Shown one piece after another: positions 23,172 through 32,039 of a stretch of 32,113 nt of DNA; the stretch's first letter is position 1, and every line of letters begins with the position of its first letter. The translations under genes were made by a program, and so were the position numbers. Origin of the DNA: an uncultured Eubacterium sp. (GTDB lineage: Bacteria > Bacillota > Clostridia > Lachnospirales > Lachnospiraceae); NCBI GenBank assembly GCA_949959185.1, contig CATLIX010000041.1:1-32113 (forward strand). The letters run 5' to 3'. The notes beneath the pieces were generated by a model. It did no database searches and was not told where the DNA came from. It saw only the letters and a program-made list of their open reading frames with translations.

Positions 23172-23236
23172 GCGGCAGTTCACCGGGAAAGATTGTTCCG
23201 AAACGGGAGCGGCTGCAGCCAGGGGAAGGTTATCGT

Positions 23237-23587
23237 ATGGAAAAGCGTGAAAGAGCACGGAGGTCAGGTGCGGAGAGGACCAGGCTGCGCAGAAGAAGAA
23301 AACAGAATAAGTCCAGTATCATATGCATTTCACTGATTGTCTTTACCCTGATTGGCGTTATGTCCGTACAGATTGTATCCGTATATCAGCGGAATGAATC
23401 TTATAAGACACAGGAAACGGAACTTCAGGCTCAGCTTGAGACAGAGCAGGTCCGGCAGGGTGAACTGAAAGAATATGAGAAATATGTAGGTACCAGGGAA
23501 TACATAGAACAGGTGGCCAAGACCAGACTGGGACTTGTATACTCCAATGAGATTATTTTCAAGGAGAAAACAGCAGAAGATGAATAG
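23237..23587 (+). CDS. divIC: DivIC/FtsB-type septum initiation protein
   Basis: The 116-residue product has an arginine-rich cytoplasmic start, one membrane helix at about 27-48 and a short leucine-zipper-like coiled coil (about 52-88). YIEQVAKTRLGLVYSNE follows, the conserved end of DivIC/FtsB proteins. It joins FtsL and DivIB to activate septal wall synthesis. ATG at 23237 is preferred because GGGGAAGG lies just upstream; an in-frame ATG at 23159 overlaps yabQ and has its AGGAG only one base away. A strong terminator follows. Confidence 0.9.
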   Translation: MEKRERARRSGAERTRLRRRRKQNKSSIICISLIVFTLIGVMSVQIVSVYQRNESYKTQETELQAQLETEQVRQGELKEYEKYVGTREYIEQVAKTRLGLVYSNEIIFKEKTAEDE

Positions 23588-23647
23588 CTTTCCGGGGAAT
23601 CTGTCCGTACAGTGATGAAGGGCAGCCATGAATTTCCTAAAAAGCAT

Positions 23648-23695
23648 AAGCCCCTTAGAATCGCCATAAGCAGTGGTTCTAAGGGGCTTTTTGTC
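23648..23695 (+). terminator. Intrinsic terminator after divIC
   Basis: AGCCCCTTAGAA (23649-23660) pairs perfectly with TTCTAAGGGGCT (23677-23688) and is followed by TTTTTGTCT. It separates the rqcP-divIC group from spoIIE. Confidence 0.93.
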
Positions 23696-23722
23696 TAAAA
23701 GTTTTTGAAAACCTGTCCCTGG

Positions 23723-23756
23723 TTTGACAAACATTTCAGCCGCTCCTTTTTATAAT
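23723..23756 (+). promoter_or_regulatory. Spo0A-type promoter of spoIIE
   Basis: TTGACA (23724-23729) and TATAAT (23751-23756) are both perfect but 21 bp apart instead of 17. This is the spacing known for Spo0A-activated sigma-A promoters such as Bacillus spoIIE and spoIIG. The -35 box overlaps TGTCAAA on the minus strand (23723-23729), 6 of 7 bases of the 0A box TGTCGAA. Binding by phosphorylated Spo0A is inferred. Confidence 0.75.
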
Positions 23757-23808
23757 AACTCCTGCACGTCCGGTACAGACAAAAGCCGGGCAAGAAGGAG
23801 GATGAGAT

Positions 23809-25674
23809 ATGAACGGAGCAAAAAGAACGGGAATGAGATGGAAAGAAATCGGATTGTACGGACTGGCCATGCTGGCGGCAAAAGGAGCATTCGCAGGATG
23901 TTATCCCCTGATACCGGGATTTTTCACTGCCTGCTATATGGAAGAAGTGAACCGTACGCTGCTTTTGATTTTCAGTATTTTCGGTATGGCGTTGTTTGTG
24001 CCGGTACAGGCGATGGCCAAATATACCATGATACTTCTGGTGACAGCAGTGGTAATACGGCTGGTGGAATGGGCAGGCAAAAGCTGCCGTACCTGTGTAG
24101 GGGCAGGAGCTGCAGGAATCAGCGTGTTTTTGCTTACCCTGGCGGGAGAACTGCTGCAGGTGCGCAACCGGGCAGTGGTGTGGATGGGGATTCTGGAATC
24201 CGTACTGGTGTGCGGTATGGTGCTGGTGCTGACGCCCATACTTCACGGTTTCCTGGAATGGAGTTTTTCCGGCGGGGAGGGGAAGCAGGGAGCCGGGCAG
24301 ACCGCGCCGGAGCATGGAGAAAAGCTCCAGACCTATGCACAGTCCTTCAGCGGCCTGTCTCAGATATTTTCCCGGATGGAAAATTTCAAAAGTAATTTTG
24401 AGCCGGAGGAAATGGGAAAAATGCAGCAGGAGATTGCCGGGAAAATCTGTATGTCCTGCGACCAGTGCGCCATCTGCTGGCAGGAAGATACCAGTCCCAT
24501 GTACGAGCTTTTTTTCCGGCTCTTTCATTCCCTGGAAAAAAGAGGCAGCGCGGAGGAAGAACTGCACCGGGAGCTGGCGGATCGATGTCCCTGGTCTGCC
24601 AGTATCATAGAAGAAGCGGTGGGGGTATTTGAAAAGGCAAAACTGAATCTGGCCTGGTATAACCGCCTGCTGGAGAACAGGGGGATTATTGCGGAACAGC
24701 TGGACGCCATGGCCTATATTATGGAAGACTGCGCCAGGGAATATAAAGATATCAGCAGGCAGGAGAATAAACTCCTGAATGCTGTAAAATACAGATTGAA
24801 AGAGCGGGGGATTACCGCCAGAGAAATCCATCTGTATGAGAGACAGAACGGAAAACTGTCCCTGCAGATGACTGCCGCCTCCAAATGGGGAAACTGCGTA
24901 CCGGTAAAAGAGCTGGCCAGGGGAGTCAGCCAGGGGCTGCGGCGTGATATGGTTCCTGGAAAATACGTCCGTTCTCTGCTTGGAAAAGAAGAAAGTTTTC
25001 TGACTTTTGAGGAAGATACCCTGTATCATGCACTGCAGGGAGTAGCCAGGCTTACCAGAGACGGGGCCCAGGTGTCCGGAGACAGTTTTTCCTTTCTGGA
25101 GCTGGAAGGCGGGGAATGCGTTATGGCATTATCGGACGGAATGGGTTCCGGAATCAATGCTTGTAAGGAAAGTGAAATGGTGATAGAGTTAATAGAGAAG
25201 TTTCTGGAAGCGGGATTCCGGAAAGAGACAGCCATTCGTATGATGAATTCCGCCATGGTAATTCAGGGAGAAGAAGGGATGTTTTCCACGGTGGATCTGG
25301 CAGCCATTGATTTGTACACGGGAATCTGTGATTTTTACAAAATCGGCGCTGCCGCCACCTTCATCAAGCGGGGAGAAGAAGTAGAGTGCATTTCATCCGG
25401 CAGCCTTCCGGCAGGAATCTTCCAGCAACTTGAAATCGAGAAAATCAGCAGGCAGTTAAAAGACGGAGATTTTGTGGTGCAGGTGACAGACGGAGTTCTG
25501 GATGATTTACATGTCCCCGTGCCGGAGGATACCATGCAGGAAATTCTGGAAACCGTGGAGACAAACAATCCGGGCCAGATGGCCAAACAGATACTGGAAC
25601 GGATTTTACTGTTTACTGCCGGAAAGGTGCCGGATGACATGACGGTGCTGGTGGCAGGAATCTGGGAGAAATAG
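23809..25674 (+). CDS. spoIIE: Stage II sporulation protein E, membrane PP2C phosphatase
   Basis: The 621-residue protein has about five or six membrane helices in the first 155 residues, a soluble middle region, and a C-terminal PP2C-type serine phosphatase domain. The phosphatase motifs are DGMGSG with Asp443, VTDG near 561 and DDMT near 609. SpoIIE dephosphorylates SpoIIAA in the forespore, releasing sigma-F, and helps place the polar septum. It is clearly shorter than B. subtilis SpoIIE (827 residues, ten helices). The middle region has a regular cysteine series, Cys214, Cys217, Cys220 and Cys223. AAGGAGG precedes the ATG. The stop codon is followed at once by tilS. Confidence 0.93.
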   Translation: MNGAKRTGMRWKEIGLYGLAMLAAKGAFAGCYPLIPGFFTACYMEEVNRTLLLIFSIFGMALFVPVQAMAKYTMILLVTAVVIRLVEWAGKSCRTCVGAGAAGISVFLLTLAGELLQVRNRAVVWMGILESVLVCGMVLVLTPILHGFLEWSFSGGEGKQGAGQTAPEHGEKLQTYAQSFSGLSQIFSRMENFKSNFEPEEMGKMQQEIAGKICMSCDQCAICWQEDTSPMYELFFRLFHSLEKRGSAEEELHRELADRCPWSASIIEEAVGVFEKAKLNLAWYNRLLENRGIIAEQLDAMAYIMEDCAREYKDISRQENKLLNAVKYRLKERGITAREIHLYERQNGKLSLQMTAASKWGNCVPVKELARGVSQGLRRDMVPGKYVRSLLGKEESFLTFEEDTLYHALQGVARLTRDGAQVSGDSFSFLELEGGECVMALSDGMGSGINACKESEMVIELIEKFLEAGFRKETAIRMMNSAMVIQGEEGMFSTVDLAAIDLYTGICDFYKIGAAATFIKRGEEVECISSGSLPAGIFQQLEIEKISRQLKDGDFVVQVTDGVLDDLHVPVPEDTMQEILETVETNNPGQMAKQILERILLFTAGKVPDDMTVLVAGIWEK

Positions 25675-27075
25675 ATGCAAAAGAAAATTATGGCTTTTAT
25701 GGAAGAACATCATATGGTGAAAAAGGGGGACTGTGTGCTGGCGGCGGTATCCGGCGGCGCGGATTCCGTCTGTCTGCTGCTGATTCTGCAGGAGATGGCA
25801 AAGGCCGGGAAAATCCGTCTGTGCACAGTCCATGTGGAACATGGAATCCGGGGAGAAGACAGCAGGCGGGACGCCCGATTTGTGGAAGAATTATGCGGAC
25901 AGCGCCGGATTCCATGTAAAATATTCCATTGCCAGGCAAGGGAATACGCCAGGGCACATAAAATGACAGTGGAGGAAGGAGCCAGAACTCTGCGGTATGG
26001 ATTTTTTGCACAGGCAGCCGAAGAATTTGAGGCAGACAAAATTGCAGTGGCCCATAATCAGAACGACTGTGCGGAAACCGTGCTGTTTCATCTGGCGCGG
26101 GGCACAGGGCTTAAGGGCCTGTGCGGAATCCCTCCGGTGCGGGGCAATATTATCCGTCCCCTGCTGTGTGTGGAGCGAAAAGAAATCGAAGGATTTCTGA
26201 CGGAAAAAAAGCAGCCTTTCTGTCAGGACAAAACCAACCGGTCAACGGAGTATACCAGGAATAAAATACGTCATCAGATTTTGCCGGTGCTGGCAGAAAT
26301 CAACTCCCAGGTGGTGGCCCATATGAATCAGGCGGCCCTGCAGGCGGCAGAGGCGGAGGGGCTGATTCAGGAACTGGCGGAAGAGATAACAGACAGATAT
26401 ATTTACCGGGATACACAGGGAATCTGTATTTCCGGGAAGCTCTGTAAGGAAAGGCCGGTTCTGCAGAAAGCCCTCCTGCACCGGGCCCTGGCGGAAGCAG
26501 CAGGCAGCAGCAGGGATATTTCCGGACTCCATGTGCAGAATCTGCGGGAATTGTTTGAGAAACAGACGGGCAGGAGTATTTCTTTTCCCTGCGGAATCAC
26601 GGGAGAACGGACGTATGAAGGGGTGGTGCTGAAAAACCGGCAGGAAATGTCCGGGGAAATATCCGGCACGGAGGACGCCTGGATACTGCCGCCGGAGGGG
26701 ATTTTGAAAATTTCTTTCCTGGGATATGAAATACACACCCGATTGCTGGAAAATAATCTTCAAAATGAAGAAATTCCCAAAAAGATATATACGAAATGGC
26801 TGGACTATGATAAAATAAAAGGCACCATGCTATTAAGAACACGTCGGGAGAAGGATTTTCTGATCATCAGCCCGGAGGGCGGACGAAAAAAACTGAAAAA
26901 GTTTTTCATTGATGAAAAGATACCGGGGCCGGAGCGGGAGCGTATACTGCTTCTCACGGACGAAACCCATGTAATCTGGGTGATAGGCAGCAGGCTTGGC
27001 GAAGATGTAAAAGTGACAGAGGACACCAGAAGAATTCTTGAGATACGGGTATATGGAGGAAATATTTGTGAGTGA
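25675..27075 (+). CDS. tilS: tRNA(Ile)-lysidine synthase
   Basis: The 466-residue protein has the PP-loop ATP pyrophosphatase motif SGGADS at 26-31, then VEHGIRGEDSRRDA, and AHNQNDCAETVLFHLARGTGL with the next conserved segment. A C-terminal substrate-binding domain follows (LRTRREKDFL, KKLKKFFIDEKIP, RERILLL). It converts the wobble C of the Ile CAU anticodon to lysidine, an essential step. The ATG directly follows the spoIIE stop, with GGGAG inside the spoIIE end, so translation is probably coupled. The gene ends inside the start of hpt. Confidence 0.95.
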   Translation: MQKKIMAFMEEHHMVKKGDCVLAAVSGGADSVCLLLILQEMAKAGKIRLCTVHVEHGIRGEDSRRDARFVEELCGQRRIPCKIFHCQAREYARAHKMTVEEGARTLRYGFFAQAAEEFEADKIAVAHNQNDCAETVLFHLARGTGLKGLCGIPPVRGNIIRPLLCVERKEIEGFLTEKKQPFCQDKTNRSTEYTRNKIRHQILPVLAEINSQVVAHMNQAALQAAEAEGLIQELAEEITDRYIYRDTQGICISGKLCKERPVLQKALLHRALAEAAGSSRDISGLHVQNLRELFEKQTGRSISFPCGITGERTYEGVVLKNRQEMSGEISGTEDAWILPPEGILKISFLGYEIHTRLLENNLQNEEIPKKIYTKWLDYDKIKGTMLLRTRREKDFLIISPEGGRKKLKKFFIDEKIPGPERERILLLTDETHVIWVIGSRLGEDVKVTEDTRRILEIRVYGGNICE

Positions 27076-27595
27076 GAAAGTTCGTGTGCTAATTTCAGAA
27101 GAAGAAGTGGAAAAAAGAATCTGTGAGATGGGAAAAGAAATCAGTGAATATTATAACGGGGAGGAAGTTCATCTGGTCAGCGTGCTCAAAGGCGGAGTGT
27201 TTTTTACCTGCCAGCTTGCAAAAAGGCTGACGGTGCCGGTCTCCCTTGATTTTATGTCCGTTTCCAGCTATGGCAATCACACCAAATCCAGCGGTGTGGT
27301 AAAAGTCATCAAGGATCTGGATGAAGCCATTGAAGGAAAGCATGTACTGGTGGTGGAAGATATTGTGGACTCCGGCAGGACGTTAAGCTATTTACTGGAG
27401 AATTTGAAGAGCAGGAAGCCCAAAAGCCTGAAACTGTGCACATTACTGGATAAGCCGGAACGCCGGGTGACAGATGTGCATGTGGATTATACCGGATTTG
27501 AGATACCGGATGAATTCGTGGTGGGCTATGGCCTTGATTATATGCAGCATTACAGAAATCTTCCCTATGTGGGAGTAGTAGAAATAAATGATTAA
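27068..27595 (+). CDS. hpt: Hypoxanthine phosphoribosyltransferase
   Basis: The 175-residue protein has the PRPP-binding loop VLVVEDIVDSGRT at about 93-105, the early LVSVLKGGVFF loop and the DEFVVGYGLDY base-binding region near the end. It salvages hypoxanthine, and possibly guanine, to the nucleotides. GTG at 27068 is chosen because GGAGG stands eight bases upstream. In-frame ATG 27053 and TTG 27038 lie further inside tilS and would cover that site. The gene overlaps tilS by eight bases. The tilS-hpt-ftsH order is conserved in Firmicutes. Confidence 0.94.
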   Translation: MSEKVRVLISEEEVEKRICEMGKEISEYYNGEEVHLVSVLKGGVFFTCQLAKRLTVPVSLDFMSVSSYGNHTKSSGVVKVIKDLDEAIEGKHVLVVEDIVDSGRTLSYLLENLKSRKPKSLKLCTLLDKPERRVTDVHVDYTGFEIPDEFVVGYGLDYMQHYRNLPYVGVVEIND

Positions 27596-27630
27596 AAAAG
27601 ACAGTCAATGAGAGAGGAGGCATAAGAAAT

Positions 27631-29472
27631 ATGAATGCACAGAAACGCAACCGGGCGTTTGGATTGTATCTTGCAGCCATCGCCGTTCTGGCGCTACTCT
27701 GGATTCTGCGGGACAGTTCCTCCGGTTTCGGGCAGAATGGCCTGTATACTTATGCACAGTTTGAACAGGATCTGAAAAGTGAAAATGTGGTGTCAGTGGT
27801 GGTTTCCCAGAACCGGGAAGTACCCAGCGGCCAGGCGGATGTAACGCTGAAAGGAGATTCCGGCAAAGGCGGCGGGAAAGTGCTGTATGTATCGGATATC
27901 AATACATTGCAGGAAACCATGAAATCCTATGATTTTGCAGATTATGTGGTGAAGGAGATGCCGGAGGAAAACTGGCTGATTTCCATACTTCCCACTCTGA
28001 TTTTGTTTGCTGTACTGTTTGTTTTCTATATTATGATGACCAATCACGCATCAGCGGCTTCCGGCGGCGGAAGTAAAATGATGAATTTTGGCAAGAGCCG
28101 GGCCAAAATGACCACTGACGAGAATAAAAAAGTAACGTTTGGAAGTGTGGCAGGCCTGAAAGAGGAAAAAGAGGAACTGGAAGAACTGGTGGATTTTCTG
28201 CGGGCGCCCAGAAAATATACGAAGCTGGGAGCCAGAATTCCAAAGGGGGTTCTTTTGGTAGGGCCTCCGGGAACCGGTAAAACGCTGCTGGCCAAGGCTG
28301 TGGCCGGAGAGGCAGGCGTGCCCTTTTTCAGCATTTCCGGTTCTGATTTCGTGGAGATGTTTGTGGGCGTGGGTGCGTCCCGTGTCCGTGATTTGTTTGA
28401 GGAAGCCAAGAAAAATGCACCCTGTATCGTATTTATTGATGAGATTGACGCAGTGGCCAGACGCCGGGGCACCGGAATGGGCGGCGGACATGATGAACGG
28501 GAGCAGACCCTGAACCAGCTTCTGGTGGAAATGGACGGTTTTGGCGTCAACGAAGGAATTATTGTGATGGCGGCTACCAACCGTGTGGATATTCTGGATC
28601 CTGCCATTATGCGTCCCGGCCGGTTTGACCGAAAGGTTCATGTGGGAAGGCCGGATATTGGCGGACGTGAAGAAATTCTTAAGGTCCATGCGCAGAACAA
28701 ACCCCTGGGCGATGATGTGGATTTGAAACAGATTGCCCAGACTACTGCCGGGTTTACCGGAGCGGATCTGGAGAATCTTCTGAATGAGGCGGCAATTTAT
28801 GCGGCAAAAGAAGACCGGGGATATATTATCCAGGGAGATATCCGGAAATCCTTTGTAAAAGTAGGAATCGGCTCGGAGAAGCGGAGCAGGATTATTACGG
28901 ACAAGGAGAAACGGATTACAGCCTACCATGAGGCAGGCCATGCCATTCTGTTCCACGTGCTGCCGGATGTGGGCCCGGTGTATTCCGTATCCATCATACC
29001 CACCGGCGTGGGAGCGGCAGGCTATACCATGCCTCTGCCGGAGCGGGAAGAGATGTTTAACACCAAAGGACGGATGCTGCAGGAAATTATTGTGGATCTG
29101 GGCGGCAGAGTGGCGGAAGAACTGATTTTTGATGATATTACCACAGGAGCTTCTCAGGATATCAAACAGGCTACCAGTGTGGCAAAAGCCATGGTAACCA
29201 AATACGGTATGTCAGAGCATGTGGGTCTGATTAATTACGACAACGAAGACGACGAAGTGTTTATCGGAAGGGATCTGGCGCATACCAGATCTTACGGAGA
29301 AAATATTGCCGGAGTCATTGACCAGGAAATCAAGCGCATTATTGACGAATGCTATCAGAAATCCAGAGGTATTCTGCTGGAGCATGAGAAGATTCTCCAC
29401 AAATGCGCGGATCTTCTTCTGGAAAAGGAAAAAATCAGCCGGGATGAGTTTGAAGCCTTATTTGAAGGGTAA
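27631..29472 (+). CDS. ftsH: ATP-dependent zinc metalloprotease FtsH
   Basis: The 613-residue protein has membrane helices at about 10-26 and 113-134 flanking a small external domain. The AAA+ module has Walker A GPPGTGKT at 211-218, Walker B IVFIDEID near 266, and the second region of homology MRPGRFDR. The zinc protease motif HEAGH is at 433-437. It forms a membrane-anchored hexamer that degrades misfolded and regulatory proteins. GAGGAGG is ten bases from the ATG. It closes the sporulation and housekeeping group; the next clear terminator is about 190 bp downstream. Confidence 0.97.
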   Translation: MNAQKRNRAFGLYLAAIAVLALLWILRDSSSGFGQNGLYTYAQFEQDLKSENVVSVVVSQNREVPSGQADVTLKGDSGKGGGKVLYVSDINTLQETMKSYDFADYVVKEMPEENWLISILPTLILFAVLFVFYIMMTNHASAASGGGSKMMNFGKSRAKMTTDENKKVTFGSVAGLKEEKEELEELVDFLRAPRKYTKLGARIPKGVLLVGPPGTGKTLLAKAVAGEAGVPFFSISGSDFVEMFVGVGASRVRDLFEEAKKNAPCIVFIDEIDAVARRRGTGMGGGHDEREQTLNQLLVEMDGFGVNEGIIVMAATNRVDILDPAIMRPGRFDRKVHVGRPDIGGREEILKVHAQNKPLGDDVDLKQIAQTTAGFTGADLENLLNEAAIYAAKEDRGYIIQGDIRKSFVKVGIGSEKRSRIITDKEKRITAYHEAGHAILFHVLPDVGPVYSVSIIPTGVGAAGYTMPLPEREEMFNTKGRMLQEIIVDLGGRVAEELIFDDITTGASQDIKQATSVAKAMVTKYGMSEHVGLINYDNEDDEVFIGRDLAHTRSYGENIAGVIDQEIKRIIDECYQKSRGILLEHEKILHKCADLLLEKEKISRDEFEALFEG

Positions 29473-29664
29473 ATTGTGCAAAATTACTATGGAATTCCAG
29501 AGGGATAGGCAAATGGTACTGTACAAATCTTATAAAAACAGGTTGCAATTTTTGTGAAGTTTGTGCACACTTATTGGAGGTTTTATGGTACTATAATTAC
29601 TGTAAAACCCCCCCAATACATTATATAGTTTTTGCTACACCCCATAGTAAAAATACCTTCTCCT
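29473..29664. other. Gene-free stretch after ftsH
   Basis: No gene is supported between the ftsH stop and the terminator at 29665. ATGGTACT occurs twice (29513-29520 and 29585-29592). TATAAT at 29592-29597 has no -35 box at a usable distance. A run of seven C lies near 29608-29614. It may simply be a long ftsH 3' untranslated region. Confidence 0.4.
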
Positions 29665-29697
29665 AAAAAAGGCAGCCGTGAAAAAGCTGCCTTTTTT
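29665..29697. terminator. Bidirectional-type intrinsic terminator after ftsH
   Basis: AAAAAAGGCAGC (29665-29676) pairs perfectly with GCTGCCTTTTTT (29686-29697) around a 9-nt loop. The A-run and T-run allow action in either direction; only plus-strand genes flank it. Confidence 0.93.
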
Positions 29698-29798
29698 ACA
29701 TAACAGGAAATCTTTCGGATTTTCTGTATCAGATGAAATAAAACCATGGTAGGAAACTCGTGAAACATTGCCGATTATGATAAAAAAGAGGTAGAACC

Positions 29799-31895
29799 AT
29801 GAGCAAATATTCCATTTATGAACTGAACCAGAGACAACAGTATATGATGCAGATGCGTCCCCTGCTGCGAAAACATGCATTGTTTTCTGACGGTACCAGG
29901 GATTACAGAAATCCGCCGGAACCCGGAGTGAATGAAAAAGTTACTCTTACGTTCCGTACAGCAAAAAATAATGTGGACATTGTCTGGCTGTGCACGGAAC
30001 AGGGAAAGGTTCCCATGGACAAAGAAGAAACAAGAGGAGAATTTGACTATTACCGCACCCAGGTGCAGCTTGAGACAGCAGAATACCGGTACTATTTTGA
30101 GATAGCGGCAGGTATGCTTCACTGCTATTATGACCGGATGGGGGTGACCCCGCAGGTGCGCCCGGAATATGCTTTTGCCATTGTGCCTGGATTTTCCACA
30201 CCTGACTGGGCAAAGGGAGCCGTAATGTATCAGATACTGGTGGATCGTTTTTGCAATGGAGATACTTCCAATGATGTAAAGACCAATGAATACTACTATA
30301 TCAAGGTATACAGTCAGGGTGTGGATGACTGGGATAAATGTCCGGAAAATTTTGGCGTGGGCGAATTTTACGGCGGCGACCTGGCGGGAGTTATGAAAAA
30401 ACTGAATTATCTGCAGGATCTTGGCGTCGAGGTTCTGTATTTCAATCCCCTGTTTGTCTCGCCTTCCAACCATAAATATGACATACAGGATTACGACTAT
30501 ATTGACCCTCATTACGGTGTGATTATTGAAGACGGAGGGGAAGAACTGCCTCCGGGGGAAACAGATAATGCAAAGGCCACCAGGTATATTAAGCGAGTTT
30601 CTGACGTTAAGAATCTGGAGGCCAGTAATGAGCTGTTTGCCTGTCTGGTGGCAGAGGCTCACAGACGGGGTATGCGGGTGATACTGGACGGCGTATTCAA
30701 TCACTGCGGCTCCTTTAATAAATGGCTGGACCGTGAACTGATTTATGAAAAGGAAGTGGGATATGCCACCGGTGCTTATATTTCCGAGGACAGTCCTTAC
30801 CGGAATTTCTTTCAGTTCCATGACGAAAACTGCTGGCCTTACAATAAAACATATGACGGCTGGTGGGGGCATGATACTCTGCCTAAGCTGAACTATGAAG
30901 GTTCTCAGGAACTGTATGATTATATTCTGGAAATCGGAAAGAAATGGGTATCTCCTCCTTACAATGCAGATGGCTGGCGTCTGGATGTGGCGGCAGATCT
31001 GGGCCATTCTGTGGAATTTAACCATCAGTTCTGGCGGGATTTCCGGAATGCGGTGAAGGAAGCCAATCCGGAGGCCATTGTGCTGGCGGAGCATTACGGT
31101 GACCCGGTGGAGTGGCTGCGGGGCGACCAGTGGGATACGGTAATGAATTACGACGCCTTTATGGAGCCTCTGACCTGGTTTCTCACCGGTATGGAAAAGC
31201 ACAGCGACGGATACCGGCAGGATATGCTGGGGAATTTCCAGAATTTTGAGGGCGCCATGAATTATTATATGACACGTTTTATGACCCCCTCACTGCAGTG
31301 TGCCATGAATGAGCTTTCCAACCATGACCATTCCAGATTTCTGACCCGTACCAATCACAAGGTAGGACGTGTGGACGCCCTTGGCAGCGCTGCAGCAGGA
31401 GAAAATATCAACAAGGGCGTGATGAAAGAAGCGGTGGTGGTGCAGATGACCTGGCCGGGAGCTCCCACTATCTATTATGGAGATGAGGCCGGAGCAGTGG
31501 GATTTACAGACCCGGATAACCGCAGAACATATCCCTGGGGCCGGGAAGACCAGGAACTGCTGGAATTTCATCGGGATATCATCCGGATTCATAAGCGGTA
31601 CGAAGCACTGCGTACCGGCTCGCTGAAATTTCTGGGCGGAGATTATCAGGTTATGTGTTATGGAAGGTTTAACCGTTATCAGCAGTTTGTTGTTGTCATA
31701 AATAATGACTATGTGGCCCGTGATATGGAATGGAGAGTCTGGCCCGTCGGACTGGACAGGGAAACCAGACTGGAGCAGATTATGTTTACCACGCCGGAAG
31801 GCTATTCTACTGCTTCTGTGATTCATGAAGTCCATAACGGGCGTATTAAGCTGAATCTTCCGCCCAACTGTGCGGTGATTCTGAAAAATCTGTAG
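29799..31895 (+). CDS. GH13 alpha-glucan hydrolase (maltodextrin/neopullulanase type)
   Basis: The 698-residue protein lacks a signal peptide and so acts in the cytoplasm. An N-terminal beta domain (about 1-125) is followed by the GH13 barrel starting at GAVMYQILVDRFCNGD. Conserved region I is DGVFNH, region II DGWRLDVA with nucleophile Asp396, region III VLAEHYGD with acid/base Glu431, and region IV LSNHDHSR with Asp510. The set is complete, so the enzyme should be active. A C-terminal beta domain closes it. The N-terminal domain plus barrel layout fits neopullulanase, cyclomaltodextrinase or maltogenic amylase; the exact substrate is not decided by sequence. AGAGGT precedes the ATG. No clear promoter was found between the terminator and the start. 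Confidence 0.92.
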   Translation: MSKYSIYELNQRQQYMMQMRPLLRKHALFSDGTRDYRNPPEPGVNEKVTLTFRTAKNNVDIVWLCTEQGKVPMDKEETRGEFDYYRTQVQLETAEYRYYFEIAAGMLHCYYDRMGVTPQVRPEYAFAIVPGFSTPDWAKGAVMYQILVDRFCNGDTSNDVKTNEYYYIKVYSQGVDDWDKCPENFGVGEFYGGDLAGVMKKLNYLQDLGVEVLYFNPLFVSPSNHKYDIQDYDYIDPHYGVIIEDGGEELPPGETDNAKATRYIKRVSDVKNLEASNELFACLVAEAHRRGMRVILDGVFNHCGSFNKWLDRELIYEKEVGYATGAYISEDSPYRNFFQFHDENCWPYNKTYDGWWGHDTLPKLNYEGSQELYDYILEIGKKWVSPPYNADGWRLDVAADLGHSVEFNHQFWRDFRNAVKEANPEAIVLAEHYGDPVEWLRGDQWDTVMNYDAFMEPLTWFLTGMEKHSDGYRQDMLGNFQNFEGAMNYYMTRFMTPSLQCAMNELSNHDHSRFLTRTNHKVGRVDALGSAAAGENINKGVMKEAVVVQMTWPGAPTIYYGDEAGAVGFTDPDNRRTYPWGREDQELLEFHRDIIRIHKRYEALRTGSLKFLGGDYQVMCYGRFNRYQQFVVVINNDYVARDMEWRVWPVGLDRETRLEQIMFTTPEGYSTASVIHEVHNGRIKLNLPPNCAVILKNL

Positions 31896-31918
31896 TATAA
31901 CAGGCTATAAACGGGCTG

Positions 31919-31943
31919 AACAGTAACGATCTGTTACATTTTT
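31919..31943 (+). terminator. Weak candidate terminator after the GH13 gene
   Basis: GTAAC (31923-31927) pairs with GTTAC (31933-31937), or alternatively AACAG (31919-31923) with CTGTT (31931-31935), followed by ATTTTTAT. The stems are short and compete with each other. Confidence 0.4.
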
Positions 31944-31966
31944 ATAAAGATATTTTCAGATTAATC

Positions 31967-31995
31967 TTGCATGTGGAAAAATCATATGCTATAAT
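31967..31995 (+). promoter_or_regulatory. Promoter of tRNA-Tyr
   Basis: TTGCAT (31967-31972) and TATAAT (31990-31995) are 17 bp apart, with TGC directly before the -10 box (extended -10). The tRNA begins 44 bp downstream. Confidence 0.8.
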
Positions 31996-32039
31996 ACATT
32001 ATTGTCAGGACAGGCAGCATTGCAAATCCTGCACAATAT

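Noticed and set aside
23159-23236. Longer DivIC start overlapping yabQ
   Set aside because: The AGGAG sits only one base from that ATG, whereas the ATG at 23237 has a better-placed site and gives a normal family N-terminus.
29592-29597. TATAAT after ftsH as a promoter for the GH13 gene
   Set aside because: No -35 box lies 15-19 bp upstream, and a strong terminator stands between it and the gene.
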